Assembly (NCBI RefSeq): GCF_040183065.1
Contig: NC_091119.1
Span: 208,749,298-208,813,297 of the forward strand
From: Periplaneta americana
Taxonomy: Eukaryota > Arthropoda > Insecta > Blattodea > Blattidae
Direction: 5' to 3'
DNA length: 64,000 nucleotides
The notes beneath the pieces were generated by a model, which ran no database searches, had not been told where the DNA came from, and was given only the letters and a program-made list of their open reading frames with translations. The translations under genes and the position numbers were made by a program. Positions 44,189 through 53,160 of this stretch are shown piece by piece. How positions within the stretch are numbered: the stretch's first letter is position 1; each line of letters starts with the position of its first letter.

Positions 44189-44434
44189 AGAGTATTGTGT
44201 GCACTCATAGCTGAGTTCTGGCGTCTTGTCAGCGCACTTGGATACTTGTGTGGATACAAAGGAAAAATTGTGACGGTGTCGTGTATGGTTCCTGGGGTAG
44301 CTCAATCGGTAGAGCGTTCGCGCGCTAAGCGAAGGGTCCCGGGATCGATACCCGGCCCCAGAACAATTTTTCCTTGAAATTATTCAATCCTGCTTTACAG
44401 GGAGCTACTACCTGAAAGCCAGATTTGCACTGAC
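44189..44434 (+). mobile_element. Single-armed relative of palindromic element P3
   Basis: Leader (GTGCACTC, TTGTGTGGATACAAAGGAAA, GACGGTGTCG) then a tRNA-like unit: A box TAGCTCAATCGGTAGAGCG, anticodon-like stem TTCGC/GCGAA, B box GGGATCGATACCC, acceptor partners TTCCTGGGG/CCCCAGAA. Then AATTTTTCCTTGAAATTATT and a tail ending GAAAGCCAGATTTGCA. It aligns with the right arm and tail of P3 (49574-49766), but no inverted left arm is present. It may represent the ordinary SINE from which the palindromic form arose. Confidence 0.7.
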
Positions 44435-44690
44435 AAAAGTTGTTACCGTCAAAACCTATAACGCCAAGCAATCTAGGTATATGCCTATATGGTCTAGGGC
44501 ATTACCCAGTATACAAAATATTGTATAGAACAAGTGGGATGAGCCATCACCTCGTCCTGCAAAACACACTCGAGTGATAACCAAGCTCATATCCCACTAG
44601 TTGTGTAAATAACTATAAAAATACCACAAAATGGTGATTTATTCAAAATAGACTCCAACGACAACTAATCACCGACAATGAAGTACCTAC
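44435..44690. other. Spacer with a small imperfect hairpin
   Basis: AAGTGGGATGAGC near 44530 and GCTCATATCCCACT near 44590 form an imperfect stem with CTCGTCCTGC and ACTCGAGTG between. No gene. Confidence 0.35.
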
Positions 44691-44696
44691 CGCGCC

Positions 44697-44944
44697 CTAG
44701 CATCACCAGGCCTGGTCTCACGTTGCGGAATGCTGGTTCCAGTCCTCATGGGGAGGAATTCTCTCATGAAATTTAGCCCAGTGTATGGGACCAGTGCCCA
44801 TCCAGCATCGTGATGAATTTGGGGAACTATGATAGGTAGCGACATCCGGTTACAAAAACCTGCTATAACGGCTGGGGGACCAGCCTCACGATACCTCCGT
44901 CCTGTTTGGATGATCGTTCACCTCTGCTGAGGCTGATTATTATT
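44697..44944 (+). mobile_element. Candidate SINE/dispersed repeat
   Basis: A B-box-like GGTTCCAGTCC (44734-44744) in a tRNA-like context, followed by a body (GTGATGAATTTGGGGAACTA, GATAGGTAGCGACATCCGG, TATAACGGCTGGGGGACC) that I recall as a common orthopteroid/cockroach repeat. No target duplication found. Confidence 0.5.
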
Positions 44945-44978
44945 ACCTCACAAGACATTTTGCGTCATTGCTATGCAG

Positions 44979-45206
44979 GATGCTAATGAACGACGCCGTA
45001 ATATAGAGGATTCGAGACGAGGAACTTCAGACACGGAGCCCATGGATTCAGAATCCACGGATCGAGAATATTCGGAAAAAAAAAGTCCAAAAAGGCGTAG
45101 CTTCAATTTGTCGCACACCGGGCGAATACGAATAAAGGGATGTGTAGGCAATCCGGACCTTGTTCTAAGAGAGGCCACTGCATGCATAATTCAGCGGACA
45201 CACTGA
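44979..45206 (+). CDS. Candidate short last exon, about 75 codons
   Basis: An acceptor-like GCTATGCAG ends at 44978 and is followed by an open frame beginning DANERRRNIEDSRRGTSDTE and ending CIIQRTH-stop. The composition is strongly protein-like (charged, few rare codons) and differs from the AT-rich flanks. It may be the terminal exon of the plus-strand unit that includes 41374-42780, or an unrelated exon. An antisense frame over the same bases (44948-45187) is a shadow. No domain is recognised. Confidence 0.4.
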   Translation, partial: DANERRRNIEDSRRGTSDTEPMDSESTDREYSEKKSPKRRSFNLSHTGRIRIKGCVGNPDLVLREATACIIQRTH

Positions 45207-45359
45207 CTCGATACTGAGGACGACTGTAGACATCTTCAGCAGGATATCAGAGCTAGTACTTTATTCAAAGATATAATCAAATGAAATAATTTATATGGAG
45301 TCAAATAGATACAACGGTATACCACTCATTTTCGCACCCCTTAAAATAATCCAGCGAAT

Positions 45360-46960
45360 TTTTTTGTTTTATATTGGTTTTGGATTAGATTATTCTTTTG
45401 GATTTTGAATACTGGATTCTGGAATTTTAATTTTGGATTTAGTAAATTCAATATTCCAATTTTTATTTTATTTTTTTAATTTTGATTTTGGATTCTATAT
45501 ATCGGAATTACTTTGGTTTCCGGATTTAATTTCTAGAATTTGTAATTTTTATTTTACATGCATTGTTTATAATTTTGCATTCTGGGCAGTGAATTAAATG
45601 TTTGAAGTTTAGAAATAGAACATTGAGTTTGTGGTTTTGAATTTCGTATTTGCATTTTGAAAATCTATATGTAAAATTTGAACTGGTAATGGAAATTATG
45701 GGAAAAGGGCTGAACGGATTTTAATGAACGACTCCTCATTTTGAAGCTTGGAACCCAAAGATTTTCAGAAAAATAGTATTTTTCAGTGAAATGTCAGTTT
45801 TTCCTACATAATTTTCCAATTTTCCAGAATCCATTTGTCGTCAGTTTTGAGAACTAATGGCTTTTCAGAATAAAACAAACACACATACTACAATGAACAA
45901 TATTACACGAAGTCATCAGAGCAAATTCTGTGATATAATGACAACAATATGTCGATCTTCATTTGTGTAATTTCTTATAACGTCTCTATATTGGTTATTA
46001 AAAACTTTCACGACTTAGTAAAAATAATTTACTGATCTGATTATGTGATGTGTAATATTCAAAATTCAAAAGATTAAAATTCAAAATTCAACCAAATTAA
46101 AGTCCAAACCATTTGAAAATAAGAAAATTCATAATTCAAAAGAATACAAATTATGATATTCAAAGAAATATAAAATTCAGTTTAAAACATTAAAAAAATT
46201 AAAAGATGAAAATCCAAACGTTTAAAATTTAAAACAATATCAAATTCAAGACAATTCAAAATGAAAAAATCCACACATTAAATTTTTAAAAATTCATAGA
46301 AATCGAAATATATTTAAAAAATTTTTAATGAAAAATCTTTCACAATTAAAAAAAAACACGAAGTCAATATTAAAAATATTAAAGTTCAAAAAGTTCAACA
46401 TTCATAAAACTTAAAATTTAAAAATTCAAAATTCAAATGAAATTTTGAAATTAAAGTAATTCAAATTTTAAAAATTCAAGAAATTCAAAATTGTAAAAAT
46501 AAAAATTAACTCTACAAAAAATTTGAAATTCAATAGTTATAAAATTCAAAACGCAAAATTCAAGTCATTAAAAAATCACACAAATCTAAATAAATCTAAA
46601 CTTAAAATTCAAAATCATTCACAACTGAAAAATTCAGAATTCTAAAAATTCAAAATTTGATATTTAAAAAATTAAGAAATTCAATTAACGTAGCAGAAAA
46701 ATTCAAAATTCACGATATTCAAAACAAAATTCAAGATGAAAAAATTCAAGTCAAAATTAAAAAAAAAATCATAATAATCGAAATCGCTTAAGGCTGAAAA
46801 TTGCAATTTTCAAAAGTGAAAAAAATCAGAATTCCAAAATTCAAAATTTTATATTCTATGAATTAAAAATTAAAAATCGAAGATTAAAAAATTCGTCTTA
46901 GAAAGTAAAAAGAAAATCAAAGTTTGAATATAAAATACATTAAAAAATCAATTTTTCTAA
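45360..46960. repeat. AT-rich field of degenerate AAAATTCAAAATT motif, strand-switched
   Basis: From about 45370 to 45660 the plus strand carries T/G-rich words (TTTTGGATTTTGAATACTGG). From about 46050 to 46950 it carries the complement type (AAAATTCAAAATTCA, TTAAAATTCA), some hundred times and with variable spacing. Between them (45680-46040) lies non-repetitive sequence with the word GCTGAACGGATTTTAATGAA, shared in type with the Helitron-like elements. No coding. Slippage of an old simple repeat that became inverted is the plainest explanation. Confidence 0.7.
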
Positions 46961-47640
46961 TTTTTATATTTTTTATAATTTTAAATTTGTCTAATTTATA
47001 ATTGAGGCTTCTATGTAGTATCAAAAGCAGCTAAGTTACAAAATTTAATAAATTGGGTTTTAATATTATAAAACAGTGTATCTCTATCTGGTGAAAGAAA
47101 AATTTGTTACAAAATAAAATTGAGCTCGTCATCATATTACAGATCATTGAATATACTGTAGGGTCGTGCAACAAAGCCAGGCCAAGTCACTTAGCCAATG
47201 AATTCAAAACCGTCCAATGTCAAGGAACAACTTAGCATCATCCTGCTTCGGTTTTTTTCTTTTGAATCCTATATTTATAGATTATGCAAACAGAAAGACA
47301 GATTAGTTGGTCCATCTCACCTGCGCCACTGGTCTTGATTCTTCTGCTCCTGGTCGATAGTCCTAAATTAAAACTAAAAACATGTAGGAAAGAGTCTTAA
47401 AATGGTTCATCTATCAACCACTTATATAAATTCTCTTAAAATTCTGGCTATTCAAACTTGTTACATGAACTGGAAGATGACTATATAATTTAAAAGCCAT
47501 AATATGATGGCATGGAAAATCTACATCTAGGTATGTACAATTTTTCATTATGCCCAGTGCTATAGTCATGAATTTAATTATTATGTTTCATTAAATTTAA
47601 ATTGCTTTTTGCATACATTAGCTCCATAATATAAAGATTA
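46961..47640. other. Spacer, nothing recognised
   Basis: AT-rich; may include the 3'UTR of the minus-strand LINE fragment that follows. Confidence 0.4.
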
Positions 47641-47644
47641 GTTA

Positions 47645-48111
47645 CTGTCATAATTTATTCTTTAATAAATAAAGACCTAAAGTGAGCAGTCAACTTAGAG
47701 TTTGTTAATAATCTGATGGTTCTCTTTTGAATAACAAACACTTTGCTAATGTGGGCACCATTTTCCCAAAGTAATAAACCATAATATGTAACAATGCCTA
47801 GGAAGAAAAGCAAAATATGCTGCTTTAACACAGGGCCATGGCTAAACGTTTTTAAATTCCTTAGAAGATACAATACTCTAGACAACCTGGTGCACACATA
47901 GTCAATGTGATATTCTCAAGTAAGTTAGGAAGCACCTTAACCGATTTGTGTACATTGGGATTTTTAAAATGGAAATAATAAATTCAGTCTTACTTTCATT
48001 TAATAAAAGTTCATTAGGTGAAAACCATTTTTTCTTTGTTTGCTCATGAGAAAACTTTGCATTGGTTTCAAGTTCGTTTAAAGTACTTTGACTATCACCC
48101 TCCTCTCCCAC
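47645..48111 (-). mobile_element. Jockey/CR1-like LINE, C-terminal RT fragment
   Basis: Minus-strand reading has KKWFSPNELLLNESKTEFII (post-palm region) and then CTRLSRVLYLLRNLKTF followed by YYGLLLWENGAHISKVFVIQ and KRTIRLLTNSKLTAHFRSLF, the standard C-terminal block of many arthropod non-LTR RTs. The two pieces (47902-48111 and 47655-47897) are in different frames. 5'-truncated; it differs from both LINE-R and LINE-W. Confidence 0.75.
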
Positions 48112-48160
48112 TCCCCTCTCTCCCTCTGCCTCTCTCTATATCTCTCCCTCTCTTTTCAGC
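48094..48160. repeat. CT-rich low-complexity run
   Basis: Pyrimidine-rich (CTCC/TCTC) stretch. It is followed at about 48163 by TTCGAATTATCTGGAATTTC and GGGGTTCTACTGTA, words I associate with the ends of pogo/Tigger-like elements. Confidence 0.6.
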
Positions 48161-48393
48161 ATGTTCGAATTATCTGGAATTTCGAATTAGTGGGGTTCTA
48201 CTGTATTTGATTACGTGTAATTCTTGGAATTCTTACATCAACATTCAGTTCTTCAGTAAGTACTTTCATTTCGTGAAATAGTTCTGAAGTAGGGGTTTCC
48301 AAAATGTGGTTCGCGATCCCCCAGCGTGTTCGAAAAATCTTCCAAATGACCCGCCAAATAATTCCGTAAGTTCTTAATTGTAGATTTTGAGGC

Positions 48394-48396
<3 letters not shown>

Positions 48397-48429
<33 letters not shown>
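48397..48429. repeat. (ATT)n microsatellite left of P2
   Basis: About eleven units, directly abutting the left arm of P2. A matching (ATT)n lies after the P2 tail. Confidence 0.9.
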
Positions 48430-48890
48430 GAATTTAAATACTATTATAGTCACAATCATGCCATTGTATGAAAGAAAAATTTCACAACCTCGAGCGGGAT
48501 TCGAACCTGCGGCTTCCTGTACTCCGGTCAGATGCTCTACCACGTGAGCTATCGAGTTCGTCTCACGCCAAAGGCTTGGAATCATCCTTTCATACTGGCG
48601 ACTCTGTTATAGAGTACTGTCCATAGCGTCTAAACTAGTCAGCACTGCTCATGGGTAGTATGAAAGGATAATTCCAAGCCTTTGGCATAAGACGAACTCG
48701 ATAGCTCAGTAGTAGAGCGCCTGACCGGAGTACAGGAAGTCGCAGGTTCGAATCCCGCTGGAGGTTGTGAAATTTTTCTTTCATACCATGGCATGATTGT
48801 GACTATAATAGTATTTAAATTCATTAATATGTCACATCAACGGATGTATATACGTCACCCAAACATCGTAAGATGAAGATTACAATTACA

Positions 48891-48893
<3 letters not shown>
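48430..48893 (+). mobile_element. Palindromic tRNA element P2
   Basis: Left arm 48430-48596 and right arm 48657-48822 are near-perfect reverse complements of about 166 bp around a 60-bp spacer. Each arm holds a tRNA-like unit pointing outward from the spacer: right arm A box TAGCTCAGTAGTAGAGC and B box GGTTCGAATCCC (48704-48772); left arm the same on the minus strand. Outside the tRNA unit each arm has GAAATTTTTCTTTCATACC, a T5 run like a Pol III terminator. A unique tail (TCACATCAACGGATGTATAT, GTAAGATGAAGATTAC) follows the right arm and ends at an ATT microsatellite. The target duplication is masked by the ATT repeats on both sides. Confidence 0.8.
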
Positions 48894-48940
<47 letters not shown>

Positions 48941-48942
48941 TG
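48894..48942. repeat. (ATT)n microsatellite right of P2
   Basis: About fourteen ATT units after the P2 tail. Confidence 0.9.
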
Positions 48943-49375
48943 TATTAATGTATAATTATACAGCAGACTCTGACCTCAGCGTTTACAAGTTCCATTTTCA
49001 GTAACAGACATGCATTGGGTACATACATGTGCAATAACACACGACCTGTTAATATTCTTTTGATTTCTTTCCGATCTGTTAAAAGGTTAGGCTTGCAGAC
49101 ATCGTGTCTGAAAGTACGATCCCCTACAGTAGCATGAACAGGGATCATATAAAAAATTGAATTGCATTTTGAGTTGAACTTTGCATTCATTTCTAACCAT
49201 CAAACTTCCCCATGCGAACAGTTAAGCTCAGGATAAGAAAATATTGACGAATCAATCACAAATTTCCAAATGGAAATATTGCATCAGTACAAAGTTTTGC
49301 CTCCTCCCCCCCCTTCCCAGAAACTTAATTTCTAGTCTCATGTCATGTAAGTGAAATATTCCTACACGTCATAAA
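48943..49375. other. Spacer, nothing recognised
   Basis: No supported gene or repeat between P2 and P3. Confidence 0.45.
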
Positions 49376-49779
49376 CATCCTGGTATTTGAATAATTTCAA
49401 GGGAAAAATTGTTCCGGGGCGGGTATCGATCCCAGGACCTCTGGTTGAACGTACCAGCGCTCTGTCAACTGAGCTACCCAGGAACTCCACCCGACACCGT
49501 CTCAACTTTTCCCTTTATATCCACACAACTCGCGTGGGCTGACGAAATGCCAGAGTGCACTCGATGTGGGTCTCACGCGAGTTGTGTGGATATAAAGGGA
49601 AAAGTTGAGAAGCGGTGTCGGGTAGAGTTCCCGGGAAGCTCAGTTGGCAGAGCGCTGGTACGTTCAACCAGAGGTCCCGGGATCGATACCCGGCCCCAGA
49701 ACAATTTTTCCCTTGAAATGATTCAAATCTGCTTTACAGGGAGCTTTACCTGAAAGATTAGATTTGCATCCTGGTATTT
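49376..49779 (+). mobile_element. Palindromic tRNA element P3 with 13-bp target duplication
   Basis: CATCCTGGTATTT occurs at 49376-49388 and 49767-49779 as a perfect direct repeat. Between them lie left arm 49389-49536, a 37-bp spacer, right arm 49574-49724 and a 42-bp unique tail. Each arm contains a tRNA-like unit with A box (AAGCTCAGTTGGCAGAGC on the right), a perfect CTGGT/ACCAG anticodon-like stem and B box GGGATCGATACCC. AATTTTTCCCTTG follows each unit. The arms differ at only a handful of positions. Variable-length duplications and a tail on one side fit LINE-assisted retroposition of an already palindromic unit. Confidence 0.88.
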
Positions 49780-50098
49780 TTCTACGAAGTCACCACCAAC
49801 ACCACCACTACCACCACCTACACCATCAAGACGTGTTAGCTGTTGCAATAACAACACGAAATTAAGACATCCTATTCTGATCCATTTAAATAATTTGACG
49901 TTGATTTTGATATATTGTTTTGATAGATGCAAGCAACCAATTTAAGATATTTATATGCTGTACTGTACATCGGTTTTCTTTAAACAGTTACATACATTCT
50001 GAACCAGCAAAGTCATTTGTGCACTTGTATTCATCACATTGGTCGTCCTCAACTGGTGCTAGGGAAAGTACTTCCTAACCTTGAAATCAATGCTGATG
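49780..50098. other. 3' flank of the LRR gene
   Basis: Contains an (ACC)n-like patch near 49790-49825; no gene found. Probably the 3'UTR and downstream region of the minus-strand LRR gene. Confidence 0.45.
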
Positions 50099-51520
50099 CT
50101 AAAACGTGTTCGTTGGGCTCATTTCGACGCTCACTCTAATTCCTGGAAACGCATACTTAATTTCTCGCAGAAAGACCTCGACGTCTTTCCCTTGGCTTGC
50201 ACTCCCACTCACGTTCACCACAGAGAGATTGGCACATCTGGCGACAATCAAACGTAATCCCTGCAGAGGCAACACGGTGGTGCGCACTGCATGCACGCAC
50301 AGCTCTTCCAATTCAGCAAGTCCGCTTGTCTGCAGAAGAGACAGAACAAAGTCCTCGTCCAAATCTGCGTAAGATTCTATACTTATCGTCTTCACTGCAG
50401 GCGACTGCGACAAGACGTACAGCAGCACCAGGTGGTCCACATTCATGCATGCTGGATACTTGGACGATTTGTCGATTGTCAGATGTTTCAGCTTCTGGAA
50501 TCCTGAACCTCTTGCCCTCAGGGTTTGGTGAGTGCTTGCTGCATACGAGCAGCTGAAGATGCCAAAGTTCTGTATTGCTGGGCAGCTCTCGGCGATGAGT
50601 TTGATGTCGATCCCCTTGCAGTTGTGGAGTTCCAGATGTATCAGCTGCTCCCCCACTGCAGTAAGTAACGCCATTACGTCGCCAAAACAAGCACAGAATA
50701 AACTGACACGCTGCAGCTTTCTGAACTGTGCAAACACTCCCATGCTGTATCCTTCCCCTCCAATTGTCAATGCTTCCAGGTCAGTGAGGGCTCTAAGGAG
50801 AATGTCTGTGATGCCACTACAACCGAAAGCTTTCAAATGATCTGCAAGTCCATTTATGAGTTCCTTGTAGCCTGAGTGAGATATGGAGGTTCCAAAAACA
50901 TTCAGACACTCGAGATGTCGCAGCTGCTTCAGAGCTGTGACACTGGTGTCCGATACACGCACAGATCCTTTGACGTCCAGACATCTCAGACGCTTACACG
51001 ACTTTGTGATCTCAATCAAGATGTCGTCAGTACAATTACACTCAAAACTGAATTCTTCAAGTTCACTCATAACTTTAATTCCAGCTGTAATCAGTTGCTC
51101 GCCTTCACTATCCATGACTCTAAGTTTCAAAACCTTTATTTTGTTCAAAACACACAGCCTTCTATATAGCAGGGACACCATTCCATGGCAGTACAATGTG
51201 CAATCAAGTCTGGACAAGGCTGGGTGAGTGACTACACTGATCACGTCTTCCATTGTTTCATCATGGAACTTCTCTTTTATCAAGTAACACAGACTGTTGA
51301 TGCAAGACAACAGCTTTTCTGTTATTTCGTTCACTAACCTAGGAGGAATTGTATGATGAAACATGTCGCGAACATTTTTCAGTCGCATTTTGGCCGTTTC
51401 AAGTGTTTTGGTTTCTAAAGTCTCCAGGAGTTGATAACTGAATGAAAACACGAAATGTCCCACAGCTTCCAATGCAAGTATCTCCAGGCGATGCATCTGA
51501 TAGCGTGGCGTGGCGAACAT
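50099..51520 (-). CDS. Leucine-rich-repeat protein, 473 aa
   Basis: Single long minus-strand frame. Residues 1-130 are a helical N-terminal region (LEILALEAVGHFVFSFSYQL). From about 130 to the end, LRR-like units follow, e.g. LKLRVMDSEGEQLITAGIKV, LRCLDVKGSVRVSDTSVTAL, LECLNVFGTSISHSGYKEL, LIHLELHNCKGIDIKLIAES, similar to the cysteine-containing LRRs of F-box/LRR proteins. No F-box, signal peptide or membrane segment is evident. The ATG is immediately preceded by a strong splice acceptor (TTTATTTCGTGTCTTCTAG), so a 5' non-coding exon probably lies upstream (above 51.5 kb). I recall a large family of such proteins opening with MF-x-TP in cockroach genomes. Role unknown; ligand or adaptor binding is inferred from LRRs. 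Confidence 0.82.
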   Translation of the reverse strand: MFATPRYQMHRLEILALEAVGHFVFSFSYQLLETLETKTLETAKMRLKNVRDMFHHTIPPRLVNEITEKLLSCINSLCYLIKEKFHDETMEDVISVVTHPALSRLDCTLYCHGMVSLLYRRLCVLNKIKVLKLRVMDSEGEQLITAGIKVMSELEEFSFECNCTDDILIEITKSCKRLRCLDVKGSVRVSDTSVTALKQLRHLECLNVFGTSISHSGYKELINGLADHLKAFGCSGITDILLRALTDLEALTIGGEGYSMGVFAQFRKLQRVSLFCACFGDVMALLTAVGEQLIHLELHNCKGIDIKLIAESCPAIQNFGIFSCSYAASTHQTLRARGSGFQKLKHLTIDKSSKYPACMNVDHLVLLYVLSQSPAVKTISIESYADLDEDFVLSLLQTSGLAELEELCVHAVRTTVLPLQGLRLIVARCANLSVVNVSGSASQGKDVEVFLREIKYAFPGIRVSVEMSPTNTF

Positions 51521-52138
51521 CTAGAAGACACGAAATAAACATGAAGAAGAGATAAAACGCAGAAAATACTGATGACACCTATCACTGCTCCGTTGAATTC
51601 AATTCTGTGATGTGCAAGAGAATTCAACTAAAAATGAAGATATATTTCAATCTAAAACTCAGTCTAGCCTCGTAACGTTTCTGGTAGCCACGAAGTGCAG
51701 TCGGTATACAGCTATAAATAGCATTTGGCAATGTCTGGACGTTAATTAAGATGTGCCAACGATTCACACTATTAGCATTAGTTATGCAGTCATGCAATTT
51801 TCTGACTAATTAGAATGACAAAAAGAATACAAACGTCACAAGTTCTTCCTTACCTTCAACTGCTGTCACTTATGTATGGCAATATCATAGGCAGTCAACT
51901 GTTTGGGAAGCCCAAACTGGCACCAGTCCAAGGTAACGCGTGTTCACAGGACAGTCACGAATCAGCATGCACGAGACAAGTGACGTCATTATCACATGAT
52001 ATTCCCCACACTAGGAACATGACTGCTTTAATATGCTGCATTAATTCATTGTTAACTTCGATTCTGCATGCCGTTCCTCAGTTTTTTTGCACTTTTCATA
52101 TTAATTAATTAAAAATACTCCCACATACAGATACACGT
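51521..52138. other. 5' flank of the LRR gene
   Basis: Begins with the pyrimidine-rich acceptor context just upstream of the ATG on the minus strand. No upstream exon could be defined. Confidence 0.4.
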
Positions 52139-52402
52139 AGTCCACACCTGTGGAGTAACGGTTAGCGCGTCTAGCCGCGAAACCAGGTAGCCCGGGTTCG
52201 ATTCCCGGTCGGGGCAAATTACCTGATTGAGGTTTTTTTCGGGGTTTTCCCTCAACCCAATTTGAGCAAATGCTGGGTAACTTTTGGTGCTGGACCCCTG
52301 ACTCATTTCACTGGCATTATCATCTTCATCTCATTCAGACGCTAAATAACCAAAGATGTTGATACAGCGTCGTAAAATAACCTACTTAAATAAATAAATA
52401 CA
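52139..52402 (+). mobile_element. tRNA-derived SINE S2
   Basis: Same subfamily as S1 (19343-19601): TGTGGAGTAACGGTTAGCGC, B box GGTTCGATTCC, AACCCAATTTGAGCAAATGC. It has a better-preserved tail ending GTTGATACAGCGTCGTAAAA and (AAAT)n. Confidence 0.87.
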
Positions 52403-52654
52403 ATACAACGGACAATCCTACAAGCTGAGACCATATAATACTGGTACAATAGGCCCACATTACTTATTGTGCACATGGCTGTATTAGACCCACTGTAGAA
52501 GACATGGGACAGAGTAACACATTGACTTACGTCCTTTACAGTACATACTTCAAGTTAAGTTACGTCAAACTAAACATTCAGTTTTTTATCTTCAAATTCA
52601 CATACAACACATAATACGATTACATATTAACCAATTTCAACATTACACCATTAC

Positions 52655-53160
52655 AAACTATGCTAGTGTGGTAGTAAGGCTGATAACAGAATACCATTTT
52701 GAACTATGCTGGTGTTGTAGTGAAGCTGATAACAGAACACCATTTTGAACTATGCTGGTGGTGTAGTGAAGCTATTAACAGATCACCATTTTGAACTATG
52801 CTGGTGTTGTAGTGAAGCTGATAACAGAACACCATTTTGAACTATGCTGGTGTTGTAGTGAAGCTGATAACAGAACACCATTTTGAACTATGCTGGTGGT
52901 GTAGTGAAGCTATTAACAGATCACCATTTTGAACTATGCTGGTGTTGTAGTGAAGCTGATAACAGAACACCATTTTGAACTATGCTGGTGTTGTAGTGAA
53001 GCTGATAACAGAACACCATTTTGAACTATGCTGGTGTTGTAGTGAAGCTGATAACAGAACACCATTTTGAACTATGCTGGTGTTGTAGTGAAGCTGATAA
53101 CAGATCACCATTATGAACTATGCTGGTGTGGTTGTGAGGGTTGATAACAGAATGACAAGC
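52655..53160. repeat. 46-bp minisatellite, 11 units, with 138-bp higher-order period
   Basis: Unit GAACTATGCTGGTGTTGTAG followed by TGAAGCTGATAACAGAACACCATTTT in two parts. Unit starts fall every 46 bp: 52655, 52701, 52747, 52793, 52839, 52885, 52931, 52977, 53023, 53069, 53115. Two unit types alternate as B-C-B-B-C-B, where C has GGTGGTGTAG, CTATTAACAG and GATCACC. The edge units are the most diverged, as usual for unequal exchange. Confidence 0.97.

Noticed and set aside
44948-45187. Minus-strand 79-codon frame
   Set aside because: Antisense shadow of the candidate short exon at 44979-45206, which has the better codon composition and an acceptor site.
48704-48772. tRNA genes (also 23992-24058, 44285-44360, 49629-49700, 39715-39790)
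   Set aside because: A and B boxes are good, but acceptor stems and anticodon loops are imperfect, and each unit is fused to SINE-like bodies, tails or inverted arms; they are promoter heads of SINEs, not functional tRNA genes.
49389-49766. P3 as a DNA transposon with long TIRs
   Set aside because: The outer ends are not symmetric (a unique tail on one side only), and the 13-bp duplication exceeds and differs from those of the other palindromes, fitting retroposition better.
52655-53160. CRISPR-like array
   Set aside because: Units are directly adjacent with no unique spacers, and the genome is animal; it is a minisatellite.
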